Part shown: piece after piece, positions 1 through 10,370 of the stretch | Layout of the letters: each line of letters starts with the position of its first letter | Numbering within the stretch: position 1 is the first letter of the stretch | Notes under the pieces: generated by a model | What the model saw: only the letters and a program-made list of their open reading frames with translations | Told to the model about the DNA's origin: nothing | The model's database searches: none | Origin: Bacteroidota bacterium | GTDB lineage: Bacteria; Bacteroidota; Bacteroidia; Chitinophagales; Chitinophagaceae | Direction of reading: 5' to 3' | NCBI GenBank assembly: GCA_030706635.1 | Contig: JAUZOD010000004.1 | Coordinates: 62,001-126,000 of the forward strand | Length of the DNA stretch: 64,000 bases | Program-made: the position numbers and the translations under genes

Positions 1-1
1 G

Positions 2-973
2 ATCATTCAGGAAGCATATCCCATGATGCAGCGCTATGTAGCGTATCTGAAAAAGAAATCGGTTCATTCGATATTGAATTACGGATTGGGTGACTGGTAC
101 GACTATGGCCCGGGCGCACCGGGGGATGCCCAGCTTACGCCAAAAGCATTAACCGCTACAGCCATTTACTATTATGATGTTTCGCTGTTGGGAAAGATGG
201 CAGCTATGCTTCAAAAGCCGAAAGATGCGGAGCACTATAAGAACCTGGCCGAACAAATAAAAACAGCGTTCAACATCAGGTTTTTTAACAGCAAAACCAA
301 AGTGTATGCTACCGGAAGCCAGACCTCCATGGCCATGCCCTGGTGTGTAGGTCTTGTGCAGGAGAAGGACAGAAATGTCGTGTTGCAGAACCTGATCGAT
401 TCCATTCAGCATACGGGAAACGCGTTAACGGCAGGCGATATCGGATTTCACTTCTTAGTGGAGGCATTGGATGAGGGTGGTGCTTCTCAAATGATCTATG
501 AAATGAATAACCGGAATGATGTGCCCGGATACGGCCTGCAACTGAAAAAAGGTGCAACGGCATTAACTGAATCCTGGAATGCCCTGGAAGAATCCTCCAA
601 TAATCATTTGATGCTCGGGCATATTATGGAATGGTTTTACAGCGGTCTTGCGGGAATCAGTCAGCAAGCCGGTTCCGTAGCATTCAAACAGCTTATCATT
701 CGGCCTGAACCGGTAGGAGACATCGTATCAGCAAAGGGAAGTTTTAATACACCGTACGGCATGGTGATCAGTGACTGGAAAAAAACGGATGAGGGGTTTT
801 TATTGCATCTGATCATTCCGGTAAATACATCGGCCAGTGTTTATCTTCCGGCAACAGTAACATCAACAATTTATCAGAATAAAGAAAGGCTGGGCAAAAA
901 CCGGATTGCGTATTCAGGAAAAACGGCCATGGTTCAGGTTCAATCCGGGGAATATTATTTCGAAGTGAAATAA
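2..973 (+). CDS. Alpha-L-rhamnosidase-like glycoside hydrolase (GH78-type), C-terminal part; 5' end lies outside the window
   Basis: The frame is open to the window edge (IIQEAYPMMQRYV...). Motifs YGLGDWYDYGPG, TALTESWNALEESSNNHLMLGHIMEWFYSGLAGI and the C-terminal beta-domain (GSFNTPYGMVISDWKKTDEGFLLHLIIPVNTSASVYLP) fit the GH78 family. Confidence 0.85.
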   Translation: MIQEAYPMMQRYVAYLKKKSVHSILNYGLGDWYDYGPGAPGDAQLTPKALTATAIYYYDVSLLGKMAAMLQKPKDAEHYKNLAEQIKTAFNIRFFNSKTKVYATGSQTSMAMPWCVGLVQEKDRNVVLQNLIDSIQHTGNALTAGDIGFHFLVEALDEGGASQMIYEMNNRNDVPGYGLQLKKGATALTESWNALEESSNNHLMLGHIMEWFYSGLAGISQQAGSVAFKQLIIRPEPVGDIVSAKGSFNTPYGMVISDWKKTDEGFLLHLIIPVNTSASVYLPATVTSTIYQNKERLGKNRIAYSGKTAMVQVQSGEYYFEVK

Positions 974-1274
974 TCTGTCAGATCAGGGTGCGTGCCGGGA
1001 ATGCTGAGCGCACGTAATTCTATTTCATCATATTGCCTATGCGTTTCCGGGATTGTTAAAATAGCCCAGCCTATTAAACCATAAAAGGTCATTTCACCCT
1101 ATACCGCAGTTCGGCGAACAATTCCCCATTTCACGGCGGCAGCCCATTATAAACCCGGAATCCAAAAGCTAAAGCAATGATTTTAACCATCTTATCGTTA
1201 AACAGGTTAACCGGTGGTTAATTAAAATTGTATTGCCTATTTTGCACCACGAAATTCATAAAATCCTATATCAG

Positions 1275-4200
1275 ATGCTGAAAAAAGTATTGAAAGTCTC
1301 CGGAATCCTATTAATCGTTTTAATCCTGCTCGCTTTCCTGATCCCGTATCTTTTCAAGGGTAAGATAATGACCATCGTGCGGGAACAGATCAATAATCAC
1401 GTGAATGCCCGCGTGGACTTTGACGATATTGATATCTCCCTCTTCAGACATTTCCCGAGACTGTCTGCCGGTTTGGAAAACCTGCAGGTGGTGGGTGTGG
1501 ATGCATTCAGCAAAGACACCCTGATCTCCGCCAAACAAATGGATATGGCCGTCGACCTTTTCAGTCTCTTCGGCGGATCCGGAATGAAAATCTACAGCAT
1601 TACCATTGACCAGCCCCGCATACACGCCATCGTGAATTCCGATGGAAGGGCCAACTGGGATATCAGCAAACCGGATACCACGACCGCTGCGACTCCGGGA
1701 AAAGCCGGTTCATTCCATATTAACCTGCAGTCTTATAAAATCAATGATGGTTATATCAGCTATCTGGATGTTCCGGGAGATATGAGCAGCGAGATCACCC
1801 ACTTAAATCATTCCGGGAGCGGCGATTTTACATCGGACCTGTTTACCCTGAAAACAAAAACCTCGGCGGAATCGGTTTCCTTCACCTATACAAAAATACC
1901 TTACCTGATCAACTCCAGGACCGAACTCGGAGCCGATATCGAGGTGGATAACAAAACAAACAAGTACAGCTTTAAGACCGATGATATCAGCCTGAACGAC
2001 CTGAGACTCTCGGCCAGCGGTTATTTCCAGTTTGTAAATGATACTACATATGGAATGGACATCCAATTCAACGCGCCTTCAACCGAATTCAAAACTTTAT
2101 TATCCCTGATACCGGCCGTATATAAAAATGACTTTAACAAGATTAAAACCAGTGGCAAGGTTGTGCTTAACGGTTTTGTCAAGGGCGAATACAATTCCGT
2201 TAAGATACCGGCATATCAGATTAACCTGGATGTGGAGAATGGCTTCTTTCAATACCCCGACCTGCCTCAGCCGGTGAAAAATATCAGCATTGCCTTAAAA
2301 GTAAATAATCCGGATGGCATTACGGATCATACCGTAGTGGATATTTCGAAAGGACATATTGAGTTTGGCAGTGATCCATTTGATTTCAGGTTATTGCTGA
2401 AAAATCCGGTGACCGATCAATATATTGATGCAACGGTTAAAGGCAAGCTCAACCTGGCCCAGGTAACCCGGTTTATAAAATTAAGCGGAGACACGAAATT
2501 GTCCGGACTGCTGAATGCCGACGCTTCAGCAAAAGGAAATGTTTCGGCGATCACCAAACAAAAGCCGGGACCTTTCACTGCCAACGGTTTTATCAATATC
2601 AGCAACCTGAATTATTCATCGAAAGATTTTCCACAGCCTGTCCGAAACGGCAATATTCAAATTGCATTTGAAAATCCTGACGGCGTGGCGGATCATACCA
2701 TCATCACCATCCCCGCAGCCCATCTGGAAATTGGCAGCGACCCGGTAGATTTCAACGTATTGATCAAAAACCCCGTGAGCAATCTCTATTTTGATGGCAG
2801 CGTGAGGGGCAGGTTCAATCTGGCCAATACTGCCCAGTTCAGCACGCCGGAACCCGGAACATCCCTGACCGGAACCCTGACGGCTAACGTGGCTTTCAAG
2901 GGGAATAAATCATCCATTGATAAAAAAGCATACGATAAAATAAATGCTTCCGGAACACTTAAACTGGCTAACCTGAACTACAGCAGCAAAGCTTATCCTG
3001 ACGGTATCAAACTGGATGAAGCGGATTTTACTTTTAATCCGAAGAACATTACCCTTAATACGGCCAGCGCAACTTATCTGCAAACCCGATATACTGCCAG
3101 CGGGTCAGTAGATAACGCCATCGGGTATGCACTGAAGGACGAACCGATAGCAGGCTCCCTGAATATTCATGCAGACAACATAGATCTCAACAGACTGATG
3201 GGAACGGTCCCTGTATCGCCAGACAGCAATGCGACCAAACCGGCCGGCAATGCAGAGCCCTTTCTTGTTCCGAAGAATCTGGCTTTTATTCTAAACGCTA
3301 CGGTAGATAAACTTCATTATGATAAAGTGGATTATTCCGGCCTGAAAGGTTCCATAGCCATAAAAGACGAAACCGTAGCGTTGAAGGACGTGCAAATGAA
3401 TGCACTGGACGGCAGGATCTCGGCTACCGGCTTTTATTCAACCCAAAAGGATAAGAAGAATCCGGATATATCCTTTACGTATGTTGTAAGCGGACTGGAC
3501 GTTCAAAAAACGTTTAATGCATTCAATACGATTCAGAAATTAATGCCTGCCGGTAAATTCGTTGACGGCAAAGTGAATTCTCAATTAACCCTGAATGGGA
3601 AATTGGATGGCAGTATGATGCCTGATCTTAGTTCGCTTACCGGAAAGGGGAACCTGAATATGATAGACGGCGTATTCAAAAAATTTGCTCCGGTGGAAAA
3701 ACTGGCCCAGGCATTAAATGTGAATGATCTGAACGGGATTTCCCTGAAAGACATCCGGTTCTCCTTTGAATTTGCCAATGGCAGGGTGCTGGTTCAGCCT
3801 TTTCATGTTAAAGTAAAAGATATTGATATGGAGATTGGCGGCACGCAGGGTTTTGATCAGTCCATTGACTACCTGATTGGCATGAAGCTGCCCCGAACTA
3901 TTATCGGATCCCAGGGTAATGCCCTGATCAATAACCTGACGCAACAGGCAAACAGCAAAGGCATTCCGGTTAAGCTGAGCGACTATATTAATCTGAATGT
4001 GCGAATGGGAGGCACATTGGCCAACCCCCAGATTAAGACAGGGTTGAAGGAGACGGGAGGAGATGTAAAAACCGAAATAAAACGGCAGGCGGCAGATTTT
4101 GCAAAACAGGCGGTTGACAGTGTAAAAACAGTTGTCACGGCTAAAACAAACGAATTGAAAGACACAGCCAAAGCAATTAAAAATCAGGCGATACGGGATC

Positions 4201-4367
4201 TGCAGAAGGACCTGGGGAAAGCCCTTTCCGGACAAAAGGACAGCACGGGCGCATCCGGAAAAACACTGGAAAATACGCAGAAGAATGCAGAACAGACGTT
4301 GAAGAATACCCTCAATAATTTATTCAATAAAAAAAGCACCGTCAAAGACAGCACCAAATCAAAGTAA
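1275..4367 (+). CDS. AsmA family protein (large inner-membrane-anchored/periplasmic)
   Basis: N-terminal TM helix (MLKKVLKVSGILLIVLILLAFLIPYLF), then AsmA-type N-terminus (IDISLFRHFPRLSAGLENLQV...DLFSLFGGSGMKIYSITIDQPRIHAIVNSDGRANWDI). The ORF opens at 1233, but a promoter-like CTATTTTGC sits at about 1237-1245, so ATG 1275 is preferred. Confidence 0.85.
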   Translation: MLKKVLKVSGILLIVLILLAFLIPYLFKGKIMTIVREQINNHVNARVDFDDIDISLFRHFPRLSAGLENLQVVGVDAFSKDTLISAKQMDMAVDLFSLFGGSGMKIYSITIDQPRIHAIVNSDGRANWDISKPDTTTAATPGKAGSFHINLQSYKINDGYISYLDVPGDMSSEITHLNHSGSGDFTSDLFTLKTKTSAESVSFTYTKIPYLINSRTELGADIEVDNKTNKYSFKTDDISLNDLRLSASGYFQFVNDTTYGMDIQFNAPSTEFKTLLSLIPAVYKNDFNKIKTSGKVVLNGFVKGEYNSVKIPAYQINLDVENGFFQYPDLPQPVKNISIALKVNNPDGITDHTVVDISKGHIEFGSDPFDFRLLLKNPVTDQYIDATVKGKLNLAQVTRFIKLSGDTKLSGLLNADASAKGNVSAITKQKPGPFTANGFINISNLNYSSKDFPQPVRNGNIQIAFENPDGVADHTIITIPAAHLEIGSDPVDFNVLIKNPVSNLYFDGSVRGRFNLANTAQFSTPEPGTSLTGTLTANVAFKGNKSSIDKKAYDKINASGTLKLANLNYSSKAYPDGIKLDEADFTFNPKNITLNTASATYLQTRYTASGSVDNAIGYALKDEPIAGSLNIHADNIDLNRLMGTVPVSPDSNATKPAGNAEPFLVPKNLAFILNATVDKLHYDKVDYSGLKGSIAIKDETVALKDVQMNALDGRISATGFYSTQKDKKNPDISFTYVVSGLDVQKTFNAFNTIQKLMPAGKFVDGKVNSQLTLNGKLDGSMMPDLSSLTGKGNLNMIDGVFKKFAPVEKLAQALNVNDLNGISLKDIRFSFEFANGRVLVQPFHVKVKDIDMEIGGTQGFDQSIDYLIGMKLPRTIIGSQGNALINNLTQQANSKGIPVKLSDYINLNVRMGGTLANPQIKTGLKETGGDVKTEIKRQAADFAKQAVDSVKTVVTAKTNELKDTAKAIKNQAIRDLQKDLGKALSGQKDSTGASGKTLENTQKNAEQTLKNTLNNLFNKKSTVKDSTKSK

Positions 4368-4392
4368 GTCCCTTGCATCCAAAACCAGGCTC

Positions 4393-6630
4393 TTATATAT
4401 TCCACCAGTAGGTGAACTTCAGGACGACCGCCCGGTTCCTCACAGAAAAAGGCGTACTGTAATAGTTGTCCGTATAAACAATGAAGAGGTCCGAAGCTGG
4501 TTTGTACCGCCATTGGAGTCTGGTATTGATGTTCATGTTTTTTATCTGCTGGTTGTACTGAATGAACGCAGTAAAAAACAGGGTGTTTGTCATGGTAACA
4601 TCGATGCGCGGACCGATCAGCCAGAACGTGTTGTTGCCCCAGGGCTGCGGCAGTTTCAGCACATTATAAGAAGTACTCAAAGCAATACTCACAAAGGGCT
4701 GAAACCGGTAACCGATATCATTGCTGAACGTCAGTTTTGTACCGTTATCGTAAAAACCTCCATACCGGAGCGAGAAATCGTAGGTGAACACGCTCTGTGG
4801 TTTTGATACAAAGTCAAGTCCAACCGTGTTCCAGTGATGCTGCGTTCCCAGCTTCAGGGAATCTATGCCGGTGTTTGTCGGATCGAACGGAGCCAGCAAT
4901 TTTACATAGTCCTGAATAACCACCGGAGCCAGGGTGGCCTTGTTCCGGAATGTGATGAGCCAGGTGAGCATATTCTCATGATCCGTTTGATGAAAGTTTT
5001 CATTGTAGTAATATGTGGAAATAAACTGGGGTCCATGGGTAAGTACGGATCCGCCGGACGGGAAGAAATAATAATTGATCTGGGGGTTCAGTTTCACGTA
5101 TCCCTGTCGTGGCACGTAACCAACTTCTGCATTGAAATTACGGCCGCTGTACTGGTAAGCGCCATTGATAAGCCAGTGGCGATCGGAATATTGTAAATTC
5201 CCGGCCTGAACCCAGTCATGACCGGATTTTCCCGGGCTGAAAGATTTCAGCAGCAGCATTTTTCCCGTCCAGAAATTATTGGCGGAAGCCAGGTTATATT
5301 CCATTCCGATGCTGCGGTTATACATGGAATATTGCGGAAGAGTGGAATCCTTGCCCGGCTGGTAGGCCAGTGATTGCTTGTTCACGAAAAGAAAACCGAT
5401 ATTCGACCGGGCAAAAATTTTCCGTTGCAGGGCGAGTACCGCAAAATTCTGCCGGGGCAAGCCGGTTGAATCAACACTTCCCGTTTGCATATCCATGGCG
5501 CCGATGCGCCAGTTCCGGTCCAGTTTACCACTCAGGCGGCCACCAAATTCAATCGGTACGCCCAGTCCTATACGCCGGGAGAAAAAAGGTCTCAGATCGG
5601 AATAACCAAAATTGGTAAACTGATCTCCGTTCTCCAGAAAAAATTGTCTTTTCTCCGGATAGAACAATTCGTAGCGGCTGAGATCAATCACCTGCTTGTC
5701 TACTTCCACCTGGGAAAAATCAGGGTTCACGGTAAGGTCCAGGTTGAGCGAAGAAGTCACGGATATCTTTGCATCTCCGCCGATCGTTGTCTTATATGCC
5801 GAAGGTGAAGCAGGCGAATAACTTTTTCCTACCTGGGTAAGTAAATAGGGGATGACCGAAATATTGGTGCCCGGCTCCGGTGGAATCGTATCCCAAACCA
5901 GAACGCCGGTATAAGCCAGGGAAGCCGTTGGAAATTGACGGGGCACGGGCGTCCAGCTGGATTTTTCCGTCGTTTTCAGATCATTCCGGCTGAAATTTAT
6001 GCCCCAGCGGGTAATCCCTTTTTTGTACCTCAGGGTTTTGAACGGAATGGCCATTTCCAGAACCCAGCGATCCGGATAACGTTTTACTTTCGATATCCAT
6101 TTGTTATCCCAGCTCAGATCCACTTTGCCACCTTCGTACATTGATCCATCCCATTGCCCTCCTGCTGCGTTAGCGCCGAAAGTGAATCCATTCGTTTCGT
6201 CATCGAAAGGGTCCAGAAAGAAAATGAAATTATCATTTTTTACAAAACTCCAGTCGCGGTGCATGGACTCAACCATATAGGGCCCGGGCACGGCGTCATG
6301 GCAAACGGCCGACAGATAAACAAAATGAGCGTCGTAGGTCATTCTGACTTCTGTTTTGACCCTGGCGCGGGATGTATCCATGGGCAGGACCATAAAAAAG
6401 CTATCTGCCACTTCAGCCATTTTCCACCCCGGCTCGTCCAGGATCCCATCAATATGTATCGGGCTGTCTGTTCGCCGGATATGAATTTTGTATGCAGCGT
6501 TTTTCTTGTGATCCGATACCGTCTGAGAAGACGGTTTGACGCTGCCTTCCCCATAAGAATCCTTCCTTTTTTGAGCTAAAAGAGAAAAACCACAGAAACA
6601 AAAGCAGAGGAACAGCAACCCTTTATACAT
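4393..6630 (-). CDS. DUF5916 family protein: N-terminal CBM9-like domain plus C-terminal beta-barrel
   Basis: IHIDGILDEPGWKMAEVADSF...VYLSAVCHD...DNFIFFLDPFDDETNGFTFGANAAGGQWDG, followed by FYPEKRQFFLENGDQF..RRIGLG and a long aromatic-rich barrel. Confidence 0.85.
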   Translation of the reverse strand: MYKGLLFLCFCFCGFSLLAQKRKDSYGEGSVKPSSQTVSDHKKNAAYKIHIRRTDSPIHIDGILDEPGWKMAEVADSFFMVLPMDTSRARVKTEVRMTYDAHFVYLSAVCHDAVPGPYMVESMHRDWSFVKNDNFIFFLDPFDDETNGFTFGANAAGGQWDGSMYEGGKVDLSWDNKWISKVKRYPDRWVLEMAIPFKTLRYKKGITRWGINFSRNDLKTTEKSSWTPVPRQFPTASLAYTGVLVWDTIPPEPGTNISVIPYLLTQVGKSYSPASPSAYKTTIGGDAKISVTSSLNLDLTVNPDFSQVEVDKQVIDLSRYELFYPEKRQFFLENGDQFTNFGYSDLRPFFSRRIGLGVPIEFGGRLSGKLDRNWRIGAMDMQTGSVDSTGLPRQNFAVLALQRKIFARSNIGFLFVNKQSLAYQPGKDSTLPQYSMYNRSIGMEYNLASANNFWTGKMLLLKSFSPGKSGHDWVQAGNLQYSDRHWLINGAYQYSGRNFNAEVGYVPRQGYVKLNPQINYYFFPSGGSVLTHGPQFISTYYYNENFHQTDHENMLTWLITFRNKATLAPVVIQDYVKLLAPFDPTNTGIDSLKLGTQHHWNTVGLDFVSKPQSVFTYDFSLRYGGFYDNGTKLTFSNDIGYRFQPFVSIALSTSYNVLKLPQPWGNNTFWLIGPRIDVTMTNTLFFTAFIQYNQQIKNMNINTRLQWRYKPASDLFIVYTDNYYSTPFSVRNRAVVLKFTYWWNI

Positions 6631-6954
6631 CAGCAGAAAATCATTTTAGACGAATTCGAAAAAATACGATTTATTCGGGAAACGGGAAATTTTGACGTTC
6701 AGAAGACCATGTCACCGGTTTACTGGTCGAATCATACACAAATCAATCAGGTGATATATACCGGGGATTTCTGTCGTCCCCTTGCAGAATTGACAATTTC
6801 CTTATATTTTTAACCCATTCCATCCAATAATTGGCGCAATACTTGCGTTAAGGCCATGATTCTCCTCCTTTTTCCAATTTCCGATGTATTTGCCGCCGCT
6901 GTAAAATCCATATTCGTTGCATGACCCCATCATCCGTCAACGAAATTGTTAAAC

Positions 6955-7800
6955 ATGAAACCTTTTTTTCTGGCCTGCCTGCTGATTCCGGGTCTGGTCC
7001 ACGCCCAGCGCTGGCACGTGAACGTTACCGGTGGTCTATCCAATTATTCCGGTGACCTGCAAGCAAAGCCGTTCACTTTTGACCAGGGTTTTTTTGCTTT
7101 CGGCGCCGGTGCCCAATATGATCTTACCCGTAACTTTTCTTTGACTTCCAACATAAGCCTGATGCAGGTAGGCGCTTCAGACAAATATAACAGACCCAAT
7201 CTTCAGTTTCGCAACCTCAGTTTCCAAACGAATATTCTGGAATGGAATCTGCTCGGGGAATATACTTTTTTTGACATCACCCGTTCAAAAATATCTCCTT
7301 TTATTTTTGGAGGTGTTGCCGTTTTTCATTTCGATCCTTATGCATTTGACAGTACCGGCAACAAGATTTATCTTAAACCATTAAGCACGGAAGGAGAGGG
7401 TTTGACGGCATATCCCGGGCAGAAGCCTTATAGCCTGACCCAGTTTGCCATTCCCTTCGGGGGAGGCATTAAATTCCGGATCACCGATAACATTGTACTC
7501 GCTTACGAAATCGGATTCCGTAAAACATTTACCGATTATCTGGATGATGTGAGTACGCGTTATGTTGACAGGGCAACCCTGCTTGCAGAGAGAGGACCCA
7601 AAGCAGTGGAACTGGCCTACCGGGCCGGAGAACTGAAAGGTGGAAATCCCACCTATCCAACAGCAGGAACGGTGCGCGGCGGCTCAAAATACAAGGATAT
7701 CTATTATTATACCGGCATCCGGTTGAGCGTGGCGCTGATCAGCCGGAACAATCCTTATTACGGAAGGGGCCGAACCGATTGTCCCAAATCGGTACAATGA
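6955..7800 (+). CDS. Outer membrane beta-barrel protein (DUF6089-like)
   Basis: Signal peptide MKPFFLACLLIPGLVHAQ; GGLSNYSGDLQAKPFTFDQGFFAFGAGAQYDLTRNFSLTSNISLMQVGASD; conserved FIFGGVAVFHFDPYA and DDVSTRYVD. ATG 6955 is preferred over TTG 6946. Confidence 0.75.
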   Translation: MKPFFLACLLIPGLVHAQRWHVNVTGGLSNYSGDLQAKPFTFDQGFFAFGAGAQYDLTRNFSLTSNISLMQVGASDKYNRPNLQFRNLSFQTNILEWNLLGEYTFFDITRSKISPFIFGGVAVFHFDPYAFDSTGNKIYLKPLSTEGEGLTAYPGQKPYSLTQFAIPFGGGIKFRITDNIVLAYEIGFRKTFTDYLDDVSTRYVDRATLLAERGPKAVELAYRAGELKGGNPTYPTAGTVRGGSKYKDIYYYTGIRLSVALISRNNPYYGRGRTDCPKSVQ

Positions 7801-7811
7801 TTTTAGTTGGC

Positions 7812-7819
7812 TAATTTTG
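7812..7819 (+). promoter_or_regulatory. Bacteroidota-type -7 element (TAATTTTG) upstream of the UbiD-family gene
   Basis: Exact match to TAnnTTTG, 18 nt before ATG 7837. No clear -33 TTTG was seen. Confidence 0.4.
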
Positions 7820-7836
7820 CGGGTTGAACACACCCG

Positions 7837-9756
7837 ATGGCATTTAAACAGCTTTCCCAATTTATAGATGCGCTTGAATCTGCCGGCGAACTGATCCGCA
7901 TTAAAACTTTTGTGGATCCCAGACTGGAAATGGCCGAGATCACGGATCGCGTGAGTAAAACCCCTGCACAAAACAAAGCCTTACTTTTCGAAAACACGGG
8001 ATATGATTTTCCGGTTTTAATGAATGCCTATGGCAGCGAAAAAAGGATGTGCATTGCACTCGGAGTATCCAGACTGGATGATATCAGCCGGGAGATTGAA
8101 GGCCTGTTTAAGCTGCTGGCCGGCCCCAAGGAGTCCATTCTGGACAAACTCAGGGTGTTACCGAAACTCAGTCAGTTCGCGGCCTGGATGCCCGCCATAA
8201 AGCGGGGAAGGGGAGCCTGCCAGGAGGTGGTGATGGCTTCTCCGGATCTGAATAAACTGCCCATCATTACCTGCTGGCCGAAAGATGGCGGGCCTTTCAT
8301 CACCCTGCCCATCATTCATACCAAAGATCCCGAAAGCGGAGTCCGGAATGTTGGCATGTACCGCATGCAGCTGCTGGATTCGACCCGCACGGGCATGCAC
8401 TGGCATAAACACAAAGTGAGCGCCCGCCATTTTCAGGCTTATAAAAAGTTGAATAAAAGAATGCCCGTGGCTGTTGCGCTTGGCGGGGATCCCATATATG
8501 CTTACTCCGCCACGGCCCCTTTGCCCGATAATGTAGATGAATATATGCTGGCCGGATTTCTGAGAAAGAAGAAAGTGGAACTGGTGAGATGCCTGACCCA
8601 GCCGGATGTGGAAGTGCCTGCTGACGCCGATTTTGTGATTGAAGGTTATGTTGATCCCCAGGAAGATCCTATCTGGGAAGGACCTTTTGGAGATCATACG
8701 GGATATTATTCGCTGCCGGACTGGTATCCTTCTTTTCATGTAACAGCCATAACGCATAAGAAAAATCCTGTTTATCCCGCAACTATTGTCGGTATTCCAC
8801 CACAGGAAGATGCCTGGCTCGGGAAAGCTACGGAGCGGATTTTTCTGGCGCCGATGAAAATGATGATGATCCCGGAAATCGTGGATATGGAAATGCCCGT
8901 GGAAGGCGTGTTTCATAACCTGGTGATTGCGCAAATCCATAAGGAGTATGCCGGTCATGCGCAAAAAGTGATGAGCGCCATGTGGGGGGCCGGGCAAATG
9001 ATGTTCAATAAAATCCTGGTGCTGGTGGACGAAGCCACCCGGATCACCGATTATAAAGCACTTGCACAATATGTTTTTAAAAACCTGAATCCGGCCACCG
9101 ATATTTCATTTGCCCAGGGCCCGATGGATGTGCTCGACCACAGCTGCAGTAAACTGGGTTTCGGCGGCAAAATGTGCCTGGATGGTTCCCAAAAATTTCA
9201 GGAAGAAACCGATGACCGGTACGGAGTTTCTGAAAGCAAAAAAGCTCTTTCTGAGGAAGAACTGAAGCGCCTGTTTCCGGAGATCAGCGCTGCAAACACA
9301 GCACTCCTTCAACAGGATATTCCCTGCCTGATCCTTTGTGTTAGCAAGCGCCGGCGAGGCCAGATAATTGAACTTCATCAGGGCCTGGTTTCAAAATTAC
9401 TGGCATCCCATCAGCTCAAAATGATCCTTTATATCGACGATACCATTGATCCAAACAAGCTGCCAACTGCTCTCTGGCGGTTCTGTAACAATCTGGATCC
9501 CAAGAGAGATCATATTTTATATGAAATAAAACATGAGGATAAGCTATATGCCTGTATGGGATTGGATGGCACTACCAAAACAGAAGCGCTGGATGATTTT
9601 CAGCGGGACTGGCCAAACATTATCGTAGCGGATGACCGCACGATATCCACGGTGGACCAAAAATGGTCATCGCTTGAACTAGGCGCTTTCATTGCTTCCC
9701 CGTCACTTTCTTTCAGGGATCAGATGTACGGAGTGGAAGCGGTGGCTGATGTGTAA
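7837..9756 (+). CDS. UbiD family decarboxylase (menaquinone biosynthesis decarboxylase type)
   Basis: Full-length UbiD-type sequence: MAFKQLSQFIDALESAGELIRI, KALLFENTGYDFPVLMNAYGSEKRM, GMYRMQLLDSTRTGMHWHKHK, IWEGPFGDHTGYYSLPDWYPSFHVTAITHKKNPVYPATIVGIPPQEDAWLGKATERIFL. Confidence 0.92.
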   Translation: MAFKQLSQFIDALESAGELIRIKTFVDPRLEMAEITDRVSKTPAQNKALLFENTGYDFPVLMNAYGSEKRMCIALGVSRLDDISREIEGLFKLLAGPKESILDKLRVLPKLSQFAAWMPAIKRGRGACQEVVMASPDLNKLPIITCWPKDGGPFITLPIIHTKDPESGVRNVGMYRMQLLDSTRTGMHWHKHKVSARHFQAYKKLNKRMPVAVALGGDPIYAYSATAPLPDNVDEYMLAGFLRKKKVELVRCLTQPDVEVPADADFVIEGYVDPQEDPIWEGPFGDHTGYYSLPDWYPSFHVTAITHKKNPVYPATIVGIPPQEDAWLGKATERIFLAPMKMMMIPEIVDMEMPVEGVFHNLVIAQIHKEYAGHAQKVMSAMWGAGQMMFNKILVLVDEATRITDYKALAQYVFKNLNPATDISFAQGPMDVLDHSCSKLGFGGKMCLDGSQKFQEETDDRYGVSESKKALSEEELKRLFPEISAANTALLQQDIPCLILCVSKRRRGQIIELHQGLVSKLLASHQLKMILYIDDTIDPNKLPTALWRFCNNLDPKRDHILYEIKHEDKLYACMGLDGTTKTEALDDFQRDWPNIIVADDRTISTVDQKWSSLELGAFIASPSLSFRDQMYGVEAVADV

Positions 9757-9916
9757 TCCGCGCCACTATTCCTCAGGGAGGTTCAATGCTGTACATAAAC
9801 AAACAATTCTGATAAAGAATCATTCCGTTGGCTTCCATTGAATAATATGTTTTGATCAGATCCGGTTTCACGAGTAGAATTTTAAACACGAATATGTGAT
9901 CGTTTTTTTCCGAAAA

Positions 9917-9942
9917 TTCACAGTCTGTCCGGAGGCTGTGAA
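9917..9942. repeat. Inverted repeat TTCACAG-N12-CTGTGAA, copy 1
   Basis: ttcacag (9917-9923), tctgtccggagg, ctgtgaa (9936-9942). Confidence 0.6.
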
Positions 9943-10342
9943 AAAATTATTTCAAAATTTTATCTGCCCTTGTAGGGAAACGGGAATTAAAATTTTGAAT
10001 CACAATCAGTAGAATCCTGGTTGTATTTAACCAATTATTTTAAAAAGAAGGCAGATGGATTCAGGAAGGAGTATGGTCAGACATGGAAATCAATGGTCGT
10101 CCGGGATTTCCTGGAGCTTCCTGCCATATTTCTTCGGGGCTTCCCCCCGGGATCAGCCAGAATTCCCGTAGAACTCCCGAAGACCTGCGACTAAAGGGCC
10201 TCTTTAAATGGAATCAATATGCTGAAAACCAGCTATAAATGCAGATGCTTTCAACCTAGAACCCGTATGGAATCCAGGCAGAAAGAATAGCCCGTTGTAA
10301 CCCATTCAGGGTCAATGGAATCTGTGAAAAGACAAAAATATT

Positions 10343-10370
10343 TTTCACAGGCTGTGATCCGGCTGTGAAA
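10343..10370. repeat. Inverted repeat TTTCACAG-N12-CTGTGAAA, copy 2
   Basis: tttcacag (10343-10350), gctgtgatccgg, ctgtgaaa (10363-10370). Same arm sequence and same 12-nt spacer as the copy at 9917. Confidence 0.6.

Noticed and set aside
3714-4235. 173-aa ORF on the minus strand
   Set aside because: Antisense inside the AsmA gene; no recognisable motif.
8158-9069. 303-aa ORF on the minus strand
   Set aside because: Entirely antisense to the well-supported UbiD gene; His-rich low-information translation without signal or domain.
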